Assembly: GCA_006384855.1 (NCBI GenBank)
Contig: VCJN01001014.1
Coordinates: 62,001-126,000, forward strand
Length of the DNA stretch: 64,000 nucleotides
DNA from: Tetraselmis striata
Taxonomy: Eukaryota; Chlorophyta; Chlorodendrophyceae; Chlorodendrales; Chlorodendraceae
Direction of reading: 5' to 3'
Shown here in pieces: positions 1-10,048 of the stretch. Every line of letters begins with the position of its first letter. Position 1 is the stretch's first letter. The position numbers and the translations under genes are program-made. A model generated the notes under the pieces. The model saw nothing but the letters and a program-made list of their open reading frames with translations. It ran no database searches and was not told the origin of the DNA.

Positions 1-1424
1 GGCTGGCACAGATTCGGCAGCAAATCACAAGGCGCACCGGCGTAAGCAACCAGACAGCTAGATCCTTAGTCAATATAAGTTTGCAGCACATCCATGTAAT
101 TCTAACATGATCCCATTCCATACTGCCCGATGCATAGTGCCGCACACAGCATTGCAGCGATGCAGTCCCAGAGAGCAAGCAATCAGAGGTAAAGCAAATG
201 AATTACACGCCAGTCCAGTCATGTGCCGCGGCACAAGCCAGGTCTACAGAACGGTCCAACAATAGTTGACCGTCAATGTCTCTCACATTCCTGATACTTT
301 GCTGCACATGGTGCGCGAAATGGTTATCTATCGCATTCGCGCATGTTGGTGTGTTTTGGGCTGGCACAGATTCGGCAGCAAAGCACAGGGCGCACCGGCG
401 TAAGCAACCAGACAGCTAGATCCTTAGTCAATACAAGTTTGCAGCACATCCATGTAATTCTAACATGATCCCATTCCATACTGCCCGATGCATAGTGCCG
501 CACACAGCATTGCAGCGATGCAGTCCCAGAGAGCAAGCAATCAGAGGTAAAGCAAATGAATTACACGCCAGTCCAGTCATGTGCCGCGGCACAATCCAGG
601 TCTACAGAACGGTCCAACAATAGTTGACCGTCAATGTCTCTCACATTCCTGATCCTTTGCTGCGCATGGTGCGCGAAATGGTTATCTATCGCATTCGCGC
701 ATGTTGGTGTGTTTTGGGCTGGCACAGATTCGGCAGCAAATCACAAGGCGCACCGGCGTAAGCAACCAGACAGCTAGATCCTTAGTCAATATAAGTTTGC
801 AGCACATCCATGTAATTCTAACATGATCCCATTCCATACTGCCCGATGCATAGTGCCGCACACAGCATTGCAGCGATGCAGTCCCAGAGAGCAAGCAATC
901 AGAGGTAAAGCAAATGAATTACACGCCAGTCCAGTCATGTGCCGCGGCACAAGCCAGGTCTACAGAACGGTCCAACAATAGTTGACCGTCAATGTCTCTC
1001 ACATTCCTGATACTTTGCTGCACATGGTGCGCGAAATGGTTATCTATCGCATTCGCGCATGTTGGTGTGTTTTGGGCTGGCACAGATTCGGCAGCAAAGC
1101 ACAGGGCGCACCGGCGTAAGCAACCAGACAGCTAGATCCTTAGTCAATACAAGTTTGCAGCACATCCATGTAATTCTAACATGATCCCATTCCATACTGC
1201 CCGATGCATAGTGCCGCACACAGCATTGCAGCGATGCAGTCCCAGAGAACAAGCAATCAGAGGTAAAGCAAATGAATTACACGCCAGTCCAGTCATGTGC
1301 CGCGGCACAAGCCAGGTCTACAGAACGGTCAAAAACTAGTTGACCGTCGATGTCTCTCACATTCCTGATCCTTTGCTGCACATGGTGCGCGAAATGGTTA
1401 TCTATCGCATTCGCGCATGTTGGT
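1..1424. repeat. Satellite array, 358-bp units in a 716-bp dimer
   Basis: Four head-to-tail copies of a 358-bp unit start at about 1, 359, 717 and 1075; the first begins at or before the window edge. Units 1 and 3 share one set of variants (for example AAATCACAAGG near the unit start), and units 2 and 4 share another (AAAGCACAGGG), giving an ABAB order. The last unit runs into unrelated sequence near 1424. Minus-strand ORFs of 70 codons recur once per unit only because the DNA repeats; no protein function is suggested. The array could be centromeric, subtelomeric or simple satellite DNA, which cannot be told from here. Confidence 0.95.
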
Positions 1425-1637
1425 GTTTCACGCCAGCGCGACTTGTCGTCCACACCAGGGCAAGCAGCCAGAAGCTAGATCTTAGCACCTCATACTTCAG
1501 ACAGAGAGACAACACTGAGCATAACGATAACTTCCTGCCTAGCCCACATCGCAACATGCTCACCCACACCACGCAGTCGCCGCTCAACAATGATTAACTT
1601 CGCTGGCGGGTCAGGGATACCCGTAGGGAAGCATTTC

Positions 1638-2447
1638 AGAGCCATATCATACGGACATGGCGTCATCAGATAATCCAGTCCTCGGATAAATACTCGCACC
1701 GGAGCGTGCCACGTCGTAAGTGATGACATGCCCCGCGCCGCTATCTGATGACAGACCCGCGTGTAGACTGTACACTGGGGCATTTCAAAATCGAAATGCC
1801 CCCGTGTACAGTATACACGCGTCATCAGATAGCGGCCTCGGCCGGCCCGTTTTTAAATGATTTTCGCCCAGTCCATGCACCTGCCCGGCACCCGCCGACG
1901 CCATGGCAGGCTCCACCGAGCGATCTCCACAACGGACATCCAGGCGGGGCGTACCCACATAGTGACCCCCCTCCCACCATTACGGAGGGTCATGTTGCCC
2001 CGTTGTCCTCGTCGGTGTACGTTTCGTCTGTGTGTGGTATGTCCATTATGTCCAGTGCGGCCCCGGCAACGGCCAGCATCCGAGGGAACGCGCTGCCCTC
2101 CTACTGCGCGTTGCCGTAGGTGTGTGCAAGCCCTCCTACTTCGTCTACGGCAAAGATGGGACGCTCCATGACTGTCCAGTCTGAATGAGTGGGAGGGACG
2201 GGGCAGGAGACACGAGACAGGCCTGTGTGTGGTAGAAAAGACTGTGTTTGCGGTCGCGATGGCGGCGGCCGAAGTCGAAGCGGCGTGCGATATCTGATGA
2301 CAGACCAACGAATTTGATGTTTGTCCGTCCGTATGAATCATGTCTCTTGTCATGCAATAACGCTGTCTATGTGGCAGCCCACGGTGCGCGAACGGTAGAT
2401 GATGACAAGGATTATCTGATGACGCCATGTCCGTATGATATGGCTCT
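1638..2447. repeat. Perfect 39-bp inverted repeat enclosing about 0.8 kb
   Basis: The left arm (1638-1676) and right arm (2409-2447) are exact reverse complements. They could be the ends of a small non-autonomous DNA transposon, but no clean target duplication is seen outside them. The motif ATCTGATGACAGACC recurs inside, at about 1742 and 2287. No coding region in this interval was recognised. Confidence 0.6.
1737..1836. repeat. 100-bp near-perfect palindrome (hairpin)
   Basis: The left arm (1737-1786) pairs with the right arm (1793-1836) across a 6-base loop AAAATC. A 6-base bulge (AGACCC) lies in the left arm and only a few mismatches occur. It may be a foldback MITE or, if transcribed, a small-RNA hairpin. 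It lies inside the larger inverted repeat at 1638-2447. Confidence 0.8.
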
Positions 2448-4436
2448 CATATTCCACCAAGCTGGTGGCTTGCCCTCCCCCCTATCACCCTTGGAACTGG
2501 AACTGGTCCTCTACAGCTGAAAAATCCTCAGTCCAGATGGCAGTGCGCCTAATACCTTTGATCTTCCGTGTAGGGAAGTGCTTCCACCTGGAGTCCTCTG
2601 CGAAGGTCTGGTGGAAGGAGTAGAGCATGGGCACCGTCCAGCGTGTCACTCCCAACCCCCTCGGCGCCCTCAACTTCCGGTGAAACACGTAGGCAAGCTC
2701 CGCTCTGCACGCCCGCTCGTCTCTCAAAACGGTCCGGACACTTAGGGGGTGTCGCAGGCTGTGCATCGGCCGTGCGCGGGGAGTGGGTCGTTGAGTCGCT
2801 CAGCGGCGCAGCGCACGCATCGCCAAGAACCAGACGTAATGTAATGCACCTGCACACAGCAACATATATGCACACACCACAGATCACAGAGGGGTCGACA
2901 CATATTCTGACGGGCAAAAACTTTGATATGGTTCTATACTGCCGGATTCTGAAGTTTGACTAGGGAGGGTGCCGGATCTGGTCCAGGGATCACTGACAGC
3001 GAGGGGAGGAGGGTCGCGGTTAGGCAGAAAGTCGAGTGCGCACTCTGACCCGCCCGCGCTCACCTGACACGCTTTGGCCGTGCTCCGCCTGGATGATGGC
3101 GAAAACAACCGTGGCGGCAGGCTTTAGCGTCCTCGAGACGTTGTGCCGGGCCTTGAGTGATCGAACCGTGTGTGGTCGCCCCACGAGCGGCGGGCGTGGG
3201 CTGGGTGGTGATGGGCAAGTGACTGTTCCGGCGCGTCGCGTAAGCATACATTTATTTATGCGGGCCGCGGCGAGGGCCACTAATGTGCCGATACAGGTAC
3301 CCTACAGTTAGCCGTGGGCAGGCGTCCAGCCCTCCTTCCAATCAGGAATACGGCGCTTGGAGGTGCGACGCCCGATGGCACACCAGTGCTTGGCGCCGGC
3401 GGCTCGTAGCGTGTGGGGGTGGGTAGGAGCCACTCACTGGCGCTGCTGCGATGGTTAACTGCCCGCCCCCACCTGTAAAAAATCAGCAAGTTTGAGCCCT
3501 ACCTGTTTTTTAGGGTTTTAGGGTATTAAACCCGTAAGATGCCGTTGGGCGTTGGCCGTTGCGGCGTCGTCACGGAGCTTATCGTTAGGCGTTAAAGTAC
3601 AGCATGGCGGGAGTCCCAAAGATTACGGGTAGGCGCGCGAGGCGCGATTGGGCCCAATGTACTATGGGGACGGCACAACAAGGTACTGGTATCAATATTA
3701 CGGAATACAGGCCGGCGGGCACTTCATTGCGACTACCGAGCCTAGCAGAAAAGTGGCGATTACACGGTATTTACAGCGATTACAAGCCCATTCCGTGGGA
3801 AAATCGCGATTACGGGCCATTACAGTGTAATTACGAGACAGGCTGGGAGGCTAGTGAGGGCGGGACCTTTCGTGGTGAGTGCCGGGTATTTTGATGGCAG
3901 TGTTTTAGACGGTGATCCAACAGTGTTGGAAATTCCGTCACTGGCCTCTAATTAGTCTTGCAGAATGCTTCGGCAATTTGCTTGATGACTATAACGGAGC
4001 GTCGCCTACCCAGGGCTTTCCGTAGCTGGATTGCTGCCCAAACGGCCGTCGTAGAGGCGCTGCAAGGGTTTCACTGGTGCCAGTCCTGTCCCGGGGGCGA
4101 AGAAAAAAACTTCAAAGCGCTGGCAATGCGAATGCTCGCTGCTAGTAATCCTTACTGGTACTCGCTACTCGCTGCTGGTACTGCCAGTAATGGTGTGAAT
4201 TACAAAAAAAGCAGTTCCCTAGAACTGCTGGTACTGGTACTGGTACTCGCTACTCGCTGCTGGTATTATCGGAAAAAACTCGGGTACTTCAAAGCGCTGG
4301 CAATGCAAACGCTCGCTGCTGGTACTTTAAAGCGCTGGCAATGCAATTCATGGAACTGTAGGCCAGTGATATAGAACCCGTTTTTTTTTTAAATCTGAAA
4401 CACCGACGCATCGCTGATTCAACTGTCAAGTTACTT
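2448..4436. other. Unassigned stretch with coding-like fragments and degenerate short repeats
   Basis: No gene could be named. On the minus strand about 2500-2760 translates to a protein-like segment containing the words KLRAPRGLGVTRWTVPML and HQTFAEDSRWKHFPTRKIKG; it may be one exon of a transposon or host gene but matches nothing I recognise. From about 4105 to 4350 the DNA is built from diverged short motifs such as CTGGTACT, TACTCGCTGCTGGTA and AAAGCGCTGGCAATGC. A run of ten or more T lies at about 4381. Confidence 0.4.
3508..3523 (+). repeat. Two interstitial TTTTAGGG telomere-type repeats
   Basis: Two exact adjacent copies of TTTTAGGG, the telomere repeat of Chlamydomonas and relatives, occur here. 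Two copies can arise by chance, so this only weakly supports the lineage and does not mark a chromosome end. Confidence 0.4.
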
Positions 4437-4639
4437 CACATGACGCGGGGACGGGGGGGGGGGGGATTCGTGCGTTTCGTAGGTCGGCGGAACGGCGTGC
4501 GAAGCTGCGGCTGGCGAAGGTGGTGGAAGTGAGCGTGGCGGCGTCGGCGGCGTATTACCGTGCGTGCATGCGTGCGCAACCCGGCGGCAGCAGGCGCTGG
4601 ACTTGGCGTGTGCCGGCGGCAGAGCTGCGAAGCCATGGA
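4437..4639. mobile_element. X0, left part: relic of the CACTA-like X family
   Basis: This segment matches, in reverse complement, the X2 region at about 28.71-28.90 kb and, in the same orientation, part of X3 from about 36.02 kb. It continues at 7531 after the Copia insertion 4640-7530. The joint ...CCATGGA/CACGG is unbroken in X2 and X3, which therefore act as empty sites. It starts abruptly near 4437 and no terminal repeat is present, so it is a fragment. Confidence 0.8.
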
Positions 4640-5158
4640 TGTTGGAATATGGGCGTGAGGGAAAAGAACGACTGTCTCTTACAACGGGTCGCGCCCTGCC
4701 TTTATACTCCGCACGCCATGGTGCGCACGCCAGCCATTAGCGCATCCGCCACCTTGCGCCATCGCGCGCTGACTGTATTCTCCAGTACTTAACGCATATA
4801 TGCGAGCCTAAGTATTGGCATTATCTATGTCCGTACAATACAGTATCCGCTGCTGCATCGGCCGATATCCTGCAGTATATTCTGCATCGGCCGATATCCT
4901 GCAGTATATTCTAGTACTGCATGGCGCCCACCATTGATACTCAGCAGTACCGGAATCTTGATTGTGCTCGCACGGGCGTCCTCGTACTCGAAGATGTACA
5001 GCCGCTCCGCGATGTACGTCTGCTGCCGGAGATGTGCTCGCGTCCTCGTACTCGTAGCCGTACGATCGCTCCGCCGTCTACAGATACTGCTGAGAGTGTG
5101 CAGGCGTCAAGGCTCCAGACAGCCGGTCATACGCCTGCAAGACTGGTATCAAACAACA
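4640..5158 (-). repeat. Copia LTR (3' LTR of copia-1)
   Basis: 519 bp with TGTTG/CAACA ends. Inside are two tandem copies of a roughly 29-bp motif containing CGGCCGATATCCTGCAG and, on the element's sense strand, a TATA box in GAGTATAAAGGC. Plus-strand ORFs across the LTR recur in every copy and are not taken as genes. Confidence 0.93.
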
Positions 5159-7011
5159 CCCCCACTCGCCATGCAGTCATCACGCTCCCAACATCTGCAT
5201 GGCGAACTCCGCGTGCTTCAGCCTTCCCAGAGCCTTGGTGAGTGCATCCGCAACCATCTGTGCAGTCGGGCAGTACTCAATTGCCACCTCCCCGCTGAGC
5301 ACCTTCTCCCGTGTGAAGTGGTACTTGATGGCGATGTGCTTGCTGCGACCATGGGTCATGGGGTTGCGCGTCAGCGCAATGCAGCTCTGGTTGTCCTCGA
5401 AGATCACTGTGGCCTCGGACTGAGCACAACACAGCTCGCGCAGCAGCTCGCGCAAGAACAGCGCCTCGCACACAGCAGCACACAACGCCATGTACTCCGC
5501 CTCCGCCGTTGACAGCGCCACAGTGGCCTGCAGCTGCGACTTCCAACTCACTGCAGCTCCACAAAGCATGAAGACGAAGCCAGTGGTGGAGCGTCGTGAC
5601 ACCACGTCTCCAGCCCAGTCGGCGTCGCAGTACCCGTGCAGTAGGCCGTCAGCCTTGCCCCCACTGAAGGTCAGCCCCAGGGTTTTGGTACCCTTCAGGT
5701 ATCGCAGGACTCGCTTGGCAGCCTGCCAGTGGCGCTCTTCAGGCTTGGCCATCACCCTGCACAACTTGCTCACGGCTTCGGCAATGTCGGGGCGGGTAGC
5801 CACCATCGCGTACAGCAGGCTGCCCACAAGGGCCTGATATGGCATCTCAGCAGCCAACGGCTTGTTGCTACCGGGGACATCGGCACCAACCTCCGCTGGG
5901 GTGCTCACAGCGTAAGCGTCAGCAAGGTTGAACTTGTGCACCATGTCATCAATGTACTTGGCCTGATGCACCTTCAGCGTCGCATTGTCCCAGTCTCGCT
6001 CCACCGCCATGCCTAGCGCCCAGGCACAGACGCCCAAGTCCTTGATGTCAAAGCGGGCGCCTAATGCCGTCTTGAAATCCGCGGCCCATACTCCGTCCTT
6101 GAAGGCAAAGATCATGTCGTCCACGTACACCACCAGGATGCAGATCAACTGCCCACCCTGCCAGTAGACGTACGCGCCAGGGTCGGACTTGAGCTGCTGA
6201 AACCCGTAGCACACCAAGAACTTATGCAAGGTGTTGTGCCAATTTCGGGGTGATTGCTGTACTCTTGTCGTATCCGAATCGGGGATGCACGCGCCTGATA
6301 GCTCGCACCACCAACAGCAGAGCCCTCGGAGCCTCATCCTTGGACTTCATGAACACCACCCAGCCGTATGCCGAGTAGTAGTCAGTCATCCCAAACACGT
6401 AACGGAACCCGCCAATGGACGTCACACCCACTGGCCCCCAGATGTCAGCTCCAAACTTCTGCAGTGGCCCAGTAGGACGCTTTGACGCAATGCGCGACCG
6501 CGGCTGTTCGTGAGACTTCGCCAACGCGCAACAGTCACAAAACGGCAGTATCTCATCCTTCGCGAACGTGATCCCCGAGACGCTCTCCGCAAGCAAACGA
6601 TCCATGCCTGCAGCATGCAGATGGCCAAGACGTCTGTGCCACAGCAACTTTGACAACTTCCCACAAGCTTGCAGCGCAACAACATCCGCAGGGCTGGGCG
6701 CACGCCCGCTCCGTAGTATTCTGCTGCGGAAAGCGTACAAGTTGCTTCCCGGAGCGCGCCCGATAGGGACCGTCATATCACGGCCAGCAGAGCGCAAGAC
6801 CATGGAGTCCCCGTTGGCCGTGTAATGAAACGAAGCGCCACGCTCCTGCGCCAACCGCTGGCTAAACAACCTGCGGTAGCCATGCTTTGTTTTGCCCGGC
6901 AAGTCCGGGACATGCAGAACCCCACGAAGCACACTGCGTACTTCGCCGCCATCGGCTCGAACAACCATCCAGACCGTCCAGACCGTCCAGACCATCCAGA
7001 CCATAATAACC

Positions 7012-7530
7012 TGTTGGAATATGGGCGTGAGGGAAAAGAACGACTGTCTCTTACAACGGGTCGCGCCCTGCCTTTATACTCCGCACGCCATGGTGCGCAC
7101 GCCAGCCATTAGCGCATCCGCCACCTTGCGCCATCGCGCGCTGACTGTATTCTCCAGTACTTAACGCATATATGCGAGCCTAAGTATTGGCATTATCTAT
7201 GTCCGTACAATACAGTATCCGCTGCTGCATCGGCCGATATCCTGCAGTATATTCTGCATCGGCCGATATCCTGCAGTATATTCTAGTACTGCATGGCGCC
7301 CACCATTGATACTCAGCAGTACCGGAATCTTGATTGTGCTCGCACGGGCGTCCTCGTACTCGAAGATGTACAGCCGCTCCGCGATGTACGTCTGCTGCCG
7401 GAGATGTGCTCGCGTCCTCGTACTCGTAGCCGTACGATCGCTCCGCCGTCTACAGATACTGCTGAGAGTGTGCAGGCGTCAAGGCTCCAGACAGCCGGTC
7501 ATACGCCTGCAAGACTGGTATCAAACAACA
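7012..7530 (-). repeat. Copia LTR (5' LTR of copia-1)
   Basis: Same length and variants as 4640-5158. It ends directly at the ATGGA target duplication. Confidence 0.93.
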
Positions 7531-7883
7531 ATGGACACGGTACGGGATGCCAAGTCTGGCTAAGCAACTGCCGAGGCTGGCGGCTTAACCCCCATGTCCG
7601 GCGGCTGAGGGACGGGAAGTGCGTAGAAGTTGATCGCCACAGCGGGCATATAAGCCTGGCTGTGCTAGGTCCTTATTAAGTAATGGCGGTTTGTGCTAAG
7701 TAATTCGTAGGGGTGGACCATGCAGCGCAGGTAGGGGGCGGTATAAGGTATCAATGAGGCCGGGCACATATACTGCTCCACGAAACGACACTGTCGCACG
7801 TGTATTTGAATAGACCCCCCCCCCCCCCACCCGCCGGGTCGGCCCGCCGACCCGCCACGGCTTGTAATATCATGAATCACCGG
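7531..7883. mobile_element. X0, right part
   Basis: Continues the relic that begins at 4437. It matches X3 at 36093-36440 in the same orientation and X2 at about 28.36-28.71 kb inverted, including the C-run and the palindromic GGGTCGGCCCGCCGACCC near 7848. Homology stops at 7883, exactly where the X1 terminal repeat begins, so X1 appears to have inserted into X0. Confidence 0.8.
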
Positions 7884-9508
7884 CACTGTGAGAATGAGAT
7901 GTGACATACGGGTGACAAAGCACTACTACTAGCGACTATTATTTATCCGAGAAGCCTGCTGCTGGTGGCGGCATGTCCATCCAGTTACGTACGAGTACAC
8001 CTGGCGGTATTGCCGGCGGGCGATAAACCCTTTTTGTAATCGTTGTGGTAGTCGTACTAGCGCGGTGACGCGTTACATGGCACTGACGTGTAAGGGACGA
8101 GGTTGTCCGTGTAGTACCGGGTAGTACGCAATATATTTATTAAGCCGGTACCGGGTATCTAGTACAAACCCGGGCGCAATGACGAATCTTCCTGTGGATA
8201 ACTACGACTAGTACATGGGAGCGCGAATCGCAGCCGTACTATTCGGCAAGAGTGGGGAATTTTGTGTACATTATAGCTAGTACTGCTGAACGGGGCCTGC
8301 CCGCCGTCCGACCAAAGGTCATCAGACGGGCAGTTTGGCTGCATGTTTTGCCAAAGAGTGCGCACGTAACATAAATATTCGCGAGGGGGAGGGGGGGAGG
8401 CAGCGGTTTGCCGAATAATGTTTGAATTACAATATTCGTGACAGCTGCCGTCGGGGCATGTGGCGGGGGCCGGGAGGGGGGTAAGGGGGCGGGGGCTACT
8501 GCTTGTTCTTGTTCTTGCGTGCCCGGGGGACCCTCCGCTTCGACGATCTCGCTGCCTCCGCCTCCGCCTCCGCCTCCGACTCCGCCTCCGACTCCACGAC
8601 CGTCAGTTTCTTACCTCGGCGCTTCTTCACTGGCCTCTTCCGCTTCTTGTCATCCGTCAGTGTCTTCACCACCCCGGGAGACTGTGCCGTCGACGACGCC
8701 GCCATGAGCTTCCTTGCCTTGGCGTCGGGACGCCCCCTGTGCCCAGACGCCCACAACAAGCCACAATCGTTTCGCCTCCAAGCGGCTGAGGGTGCGGCCT
8801 CCTCGGCCACCACGAGTTGCGCCGCTGGCACTGTGGAAGCCTTGGCGTTGAGGTGGGCCTTACGGCGCTCCCGGACGAACCTGCGCGCGGCACAAGTTAG
8901 CCACGAGTGGGTGCGTGCTAATGTGGAGGGTGGAGTGTTTTGTTGCGTGCCCACCTTTTCCGTGTCACGTGACTGTAAAACCGTGTCACGCGTTTCCTCA
9001 TGTCTTTCTCGTCCTCCTCGATGCCGGCGGCGCGGACACGCGAGACAACAAGGCTCGCCGCCCACTTTTCCCGGGAGACGAGGTCTGCCATTGCGCTGTG
9101 AGCGGTGAAGGGGGGAAGCCCGAGGTGAAGAAACTAACACCCAGTCGACGACCGCCTTCCGCAGCAGTCAACGACACAGCGGAGGCGAGGAGCAGCGCGC
9201 CACTACTATTTATATGCACGTATTGTGAAGGGCTAGTCGTTGCGGCATTGTGTCGGCGTAATTTCGCAATGTTTATTGTTGAAGTAGCACGGCGTAATGA
9301 ATACGTGGTTTCAGCGAGTAAATCCGGGATAATATATGCGGTAGGGCGCGCGTATATGTGCGCGACGAATGTGCGCGGATGTGCGCATCGTTGTGCAGCA
9401 GCGTTGTGCGGGGTTGTGCGGCGTTGTGCATCGATGTGCACGAAGATGTGCACGACATGTAGGGGCGGAGCGGGTGAGTCTCAGCCGCTCCACCCAGCGC
9501 CGCAAATC
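7884..9508 (+). mobile_element. X1, left part: CACTA-like DNA transposon
   Basis: Begins with CACTGTGAGAATGAGATGTG, nearly the same as the X2 terminal repeat, followed by the same subterminal sequence (GGTGAC, ACTACTACTAGCGACTATT). It then holds a minus-strand lysine-rich coding region and the promoter side of the Ulp1-like gene. X1 is interrupted at 9509 by the Copia tandem and resumes at 22297. CACTG ends plus a 3-bp duplication (seen at X2) suggest the EnSpm/CACTA superfamily. Its right terminus is not found in the window. Confidence 0.75.
8496..9137 (-). CDS. Lysine-rich basic protein of the X transposon (start unresolved)
   Basis: An open minus-strand frame of about 214 codons ends in a basic tail (KKRKRPVKKRRGKK, then an acidic Ser-Glu-Ala repeat, then RKNKNKQ and stop). 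No family is recognised; the tail looks like a nuclear-localisation or nucleic-acid-binding region. Support for coding: the counterpart in X2 (about 26.0-26.8 kb) keeps the same frame, and the SEAEAE tract differs in length by whole codons. No in-frame ATG is visible at the 5' end (the open frame begins at a GTG), so a leader exon or another start is likely. A TATA-like TATAAATAG on the minus strand near 9210 could be its promoter. The gene is transcribed away from the Ulp1-like gene, so the two may share a divergent promoter. Confidence 0.55.
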   Translation of the reverse strand, partial: LVSSPRASPLHRSQRNGRPRLPGKVGGEPCCLACPRRRHRGGRERHEETRDTVLQSRDTEKVGTQQNTPPSTLARTHSWLTCAARRFVRERRKAHLNAKASTVPAAQLVVAEEAAPSAAWRRNDCGLLWASGHRGRPDAKARKLMAASSTAQSPGVVKTLTDDKKRKRPVKKRRGKKLTVVESEAESEAEAEAEAARSSKRRVPRARKNKNKQ

Positions 9509-10027
9509 TGTTGAAATATGGGCGTGAGGGAAAAGAACGACTGTCTCTTACAACGGGTCGCGCCCTGCCTTTATACTCCGCACGCCATGGTGCGCACGCC
9601 AGCCATTAGCGCATCCGCCACCTTGCGCCATCGCGCGCTGACTGTATTCTCCAGTACTTAACGCATATATGCGAGCCTAAGTATTGGCATTATCTATGTC
9701 CGTACAATACAGTATCCGCTGCTGCATCGGCCGATATCCTGCAGTATATTCTGCATCGGCCGATATCCTGCAGTATATTCTAGTACTGCATGGCGCCCAC
9801 CATTGATACTCAGCAGTACCGGAATCTTGATTGTGCTCGCACGGGCGTCCTCGTACTCGAAGATGTACAGCCGCTCCGCGATGTACGTCTGCTGCCGGAG
9901 ATGTACTCGCGTCCTCGTACTCGTAGCCGTACGATCGCTCCGCCGTCTACAGATACTGCTGAGAGTGTGCAGGCGTCAAGGCTCCAGACAGCCGGTCATA
10001 CGCCTGCAAGACTGGTATCAAACAACA
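9509..10027 (-). repeat. Copia LTR (outer left)
   Basis: 519 bp, TGTTG...CAACA. AAATC precedes it. A polypurine-like run (GAGTGGGGG on the minus strand) abuts its inner edge, as expected for a 3' LTR. Confidence 0.95.
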
Positions 10028-10048
10028 CCCCCACTCGCCATGCAGTCA

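Larger units (their letters stand above)
4640..7530 (-). mobile_element. Short Copia LTR element (copia-1) with ATGGA duplication
   Basis: Two LTRs in the same orientation (4640-5158 and 7012-7530, 519 bp each, TGTTG...CAACA ends) enclose a shortened internal region. Its minus strand still reads parts of gag-pre-integrase/integrase, reverse transcriptase and RNase H. The five bases before (4635-4639) and after (7531-7535) are both ATGGA, the 5-bp target duplication expected for Copia. The two LTRs share private variants absent from the tandem copies, such as TGTTGG at the edge, and appear identical to each other, so the insertion is recent. It is broken by about two large losses and is non-autonomous. 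Confidence 0.93.

Noticed and set aside
1-1424. CRISPR-like array
   Set aside because: Units are 358-bp direct repeats without short repeat/spacer alternation, in a eukaryotic context.
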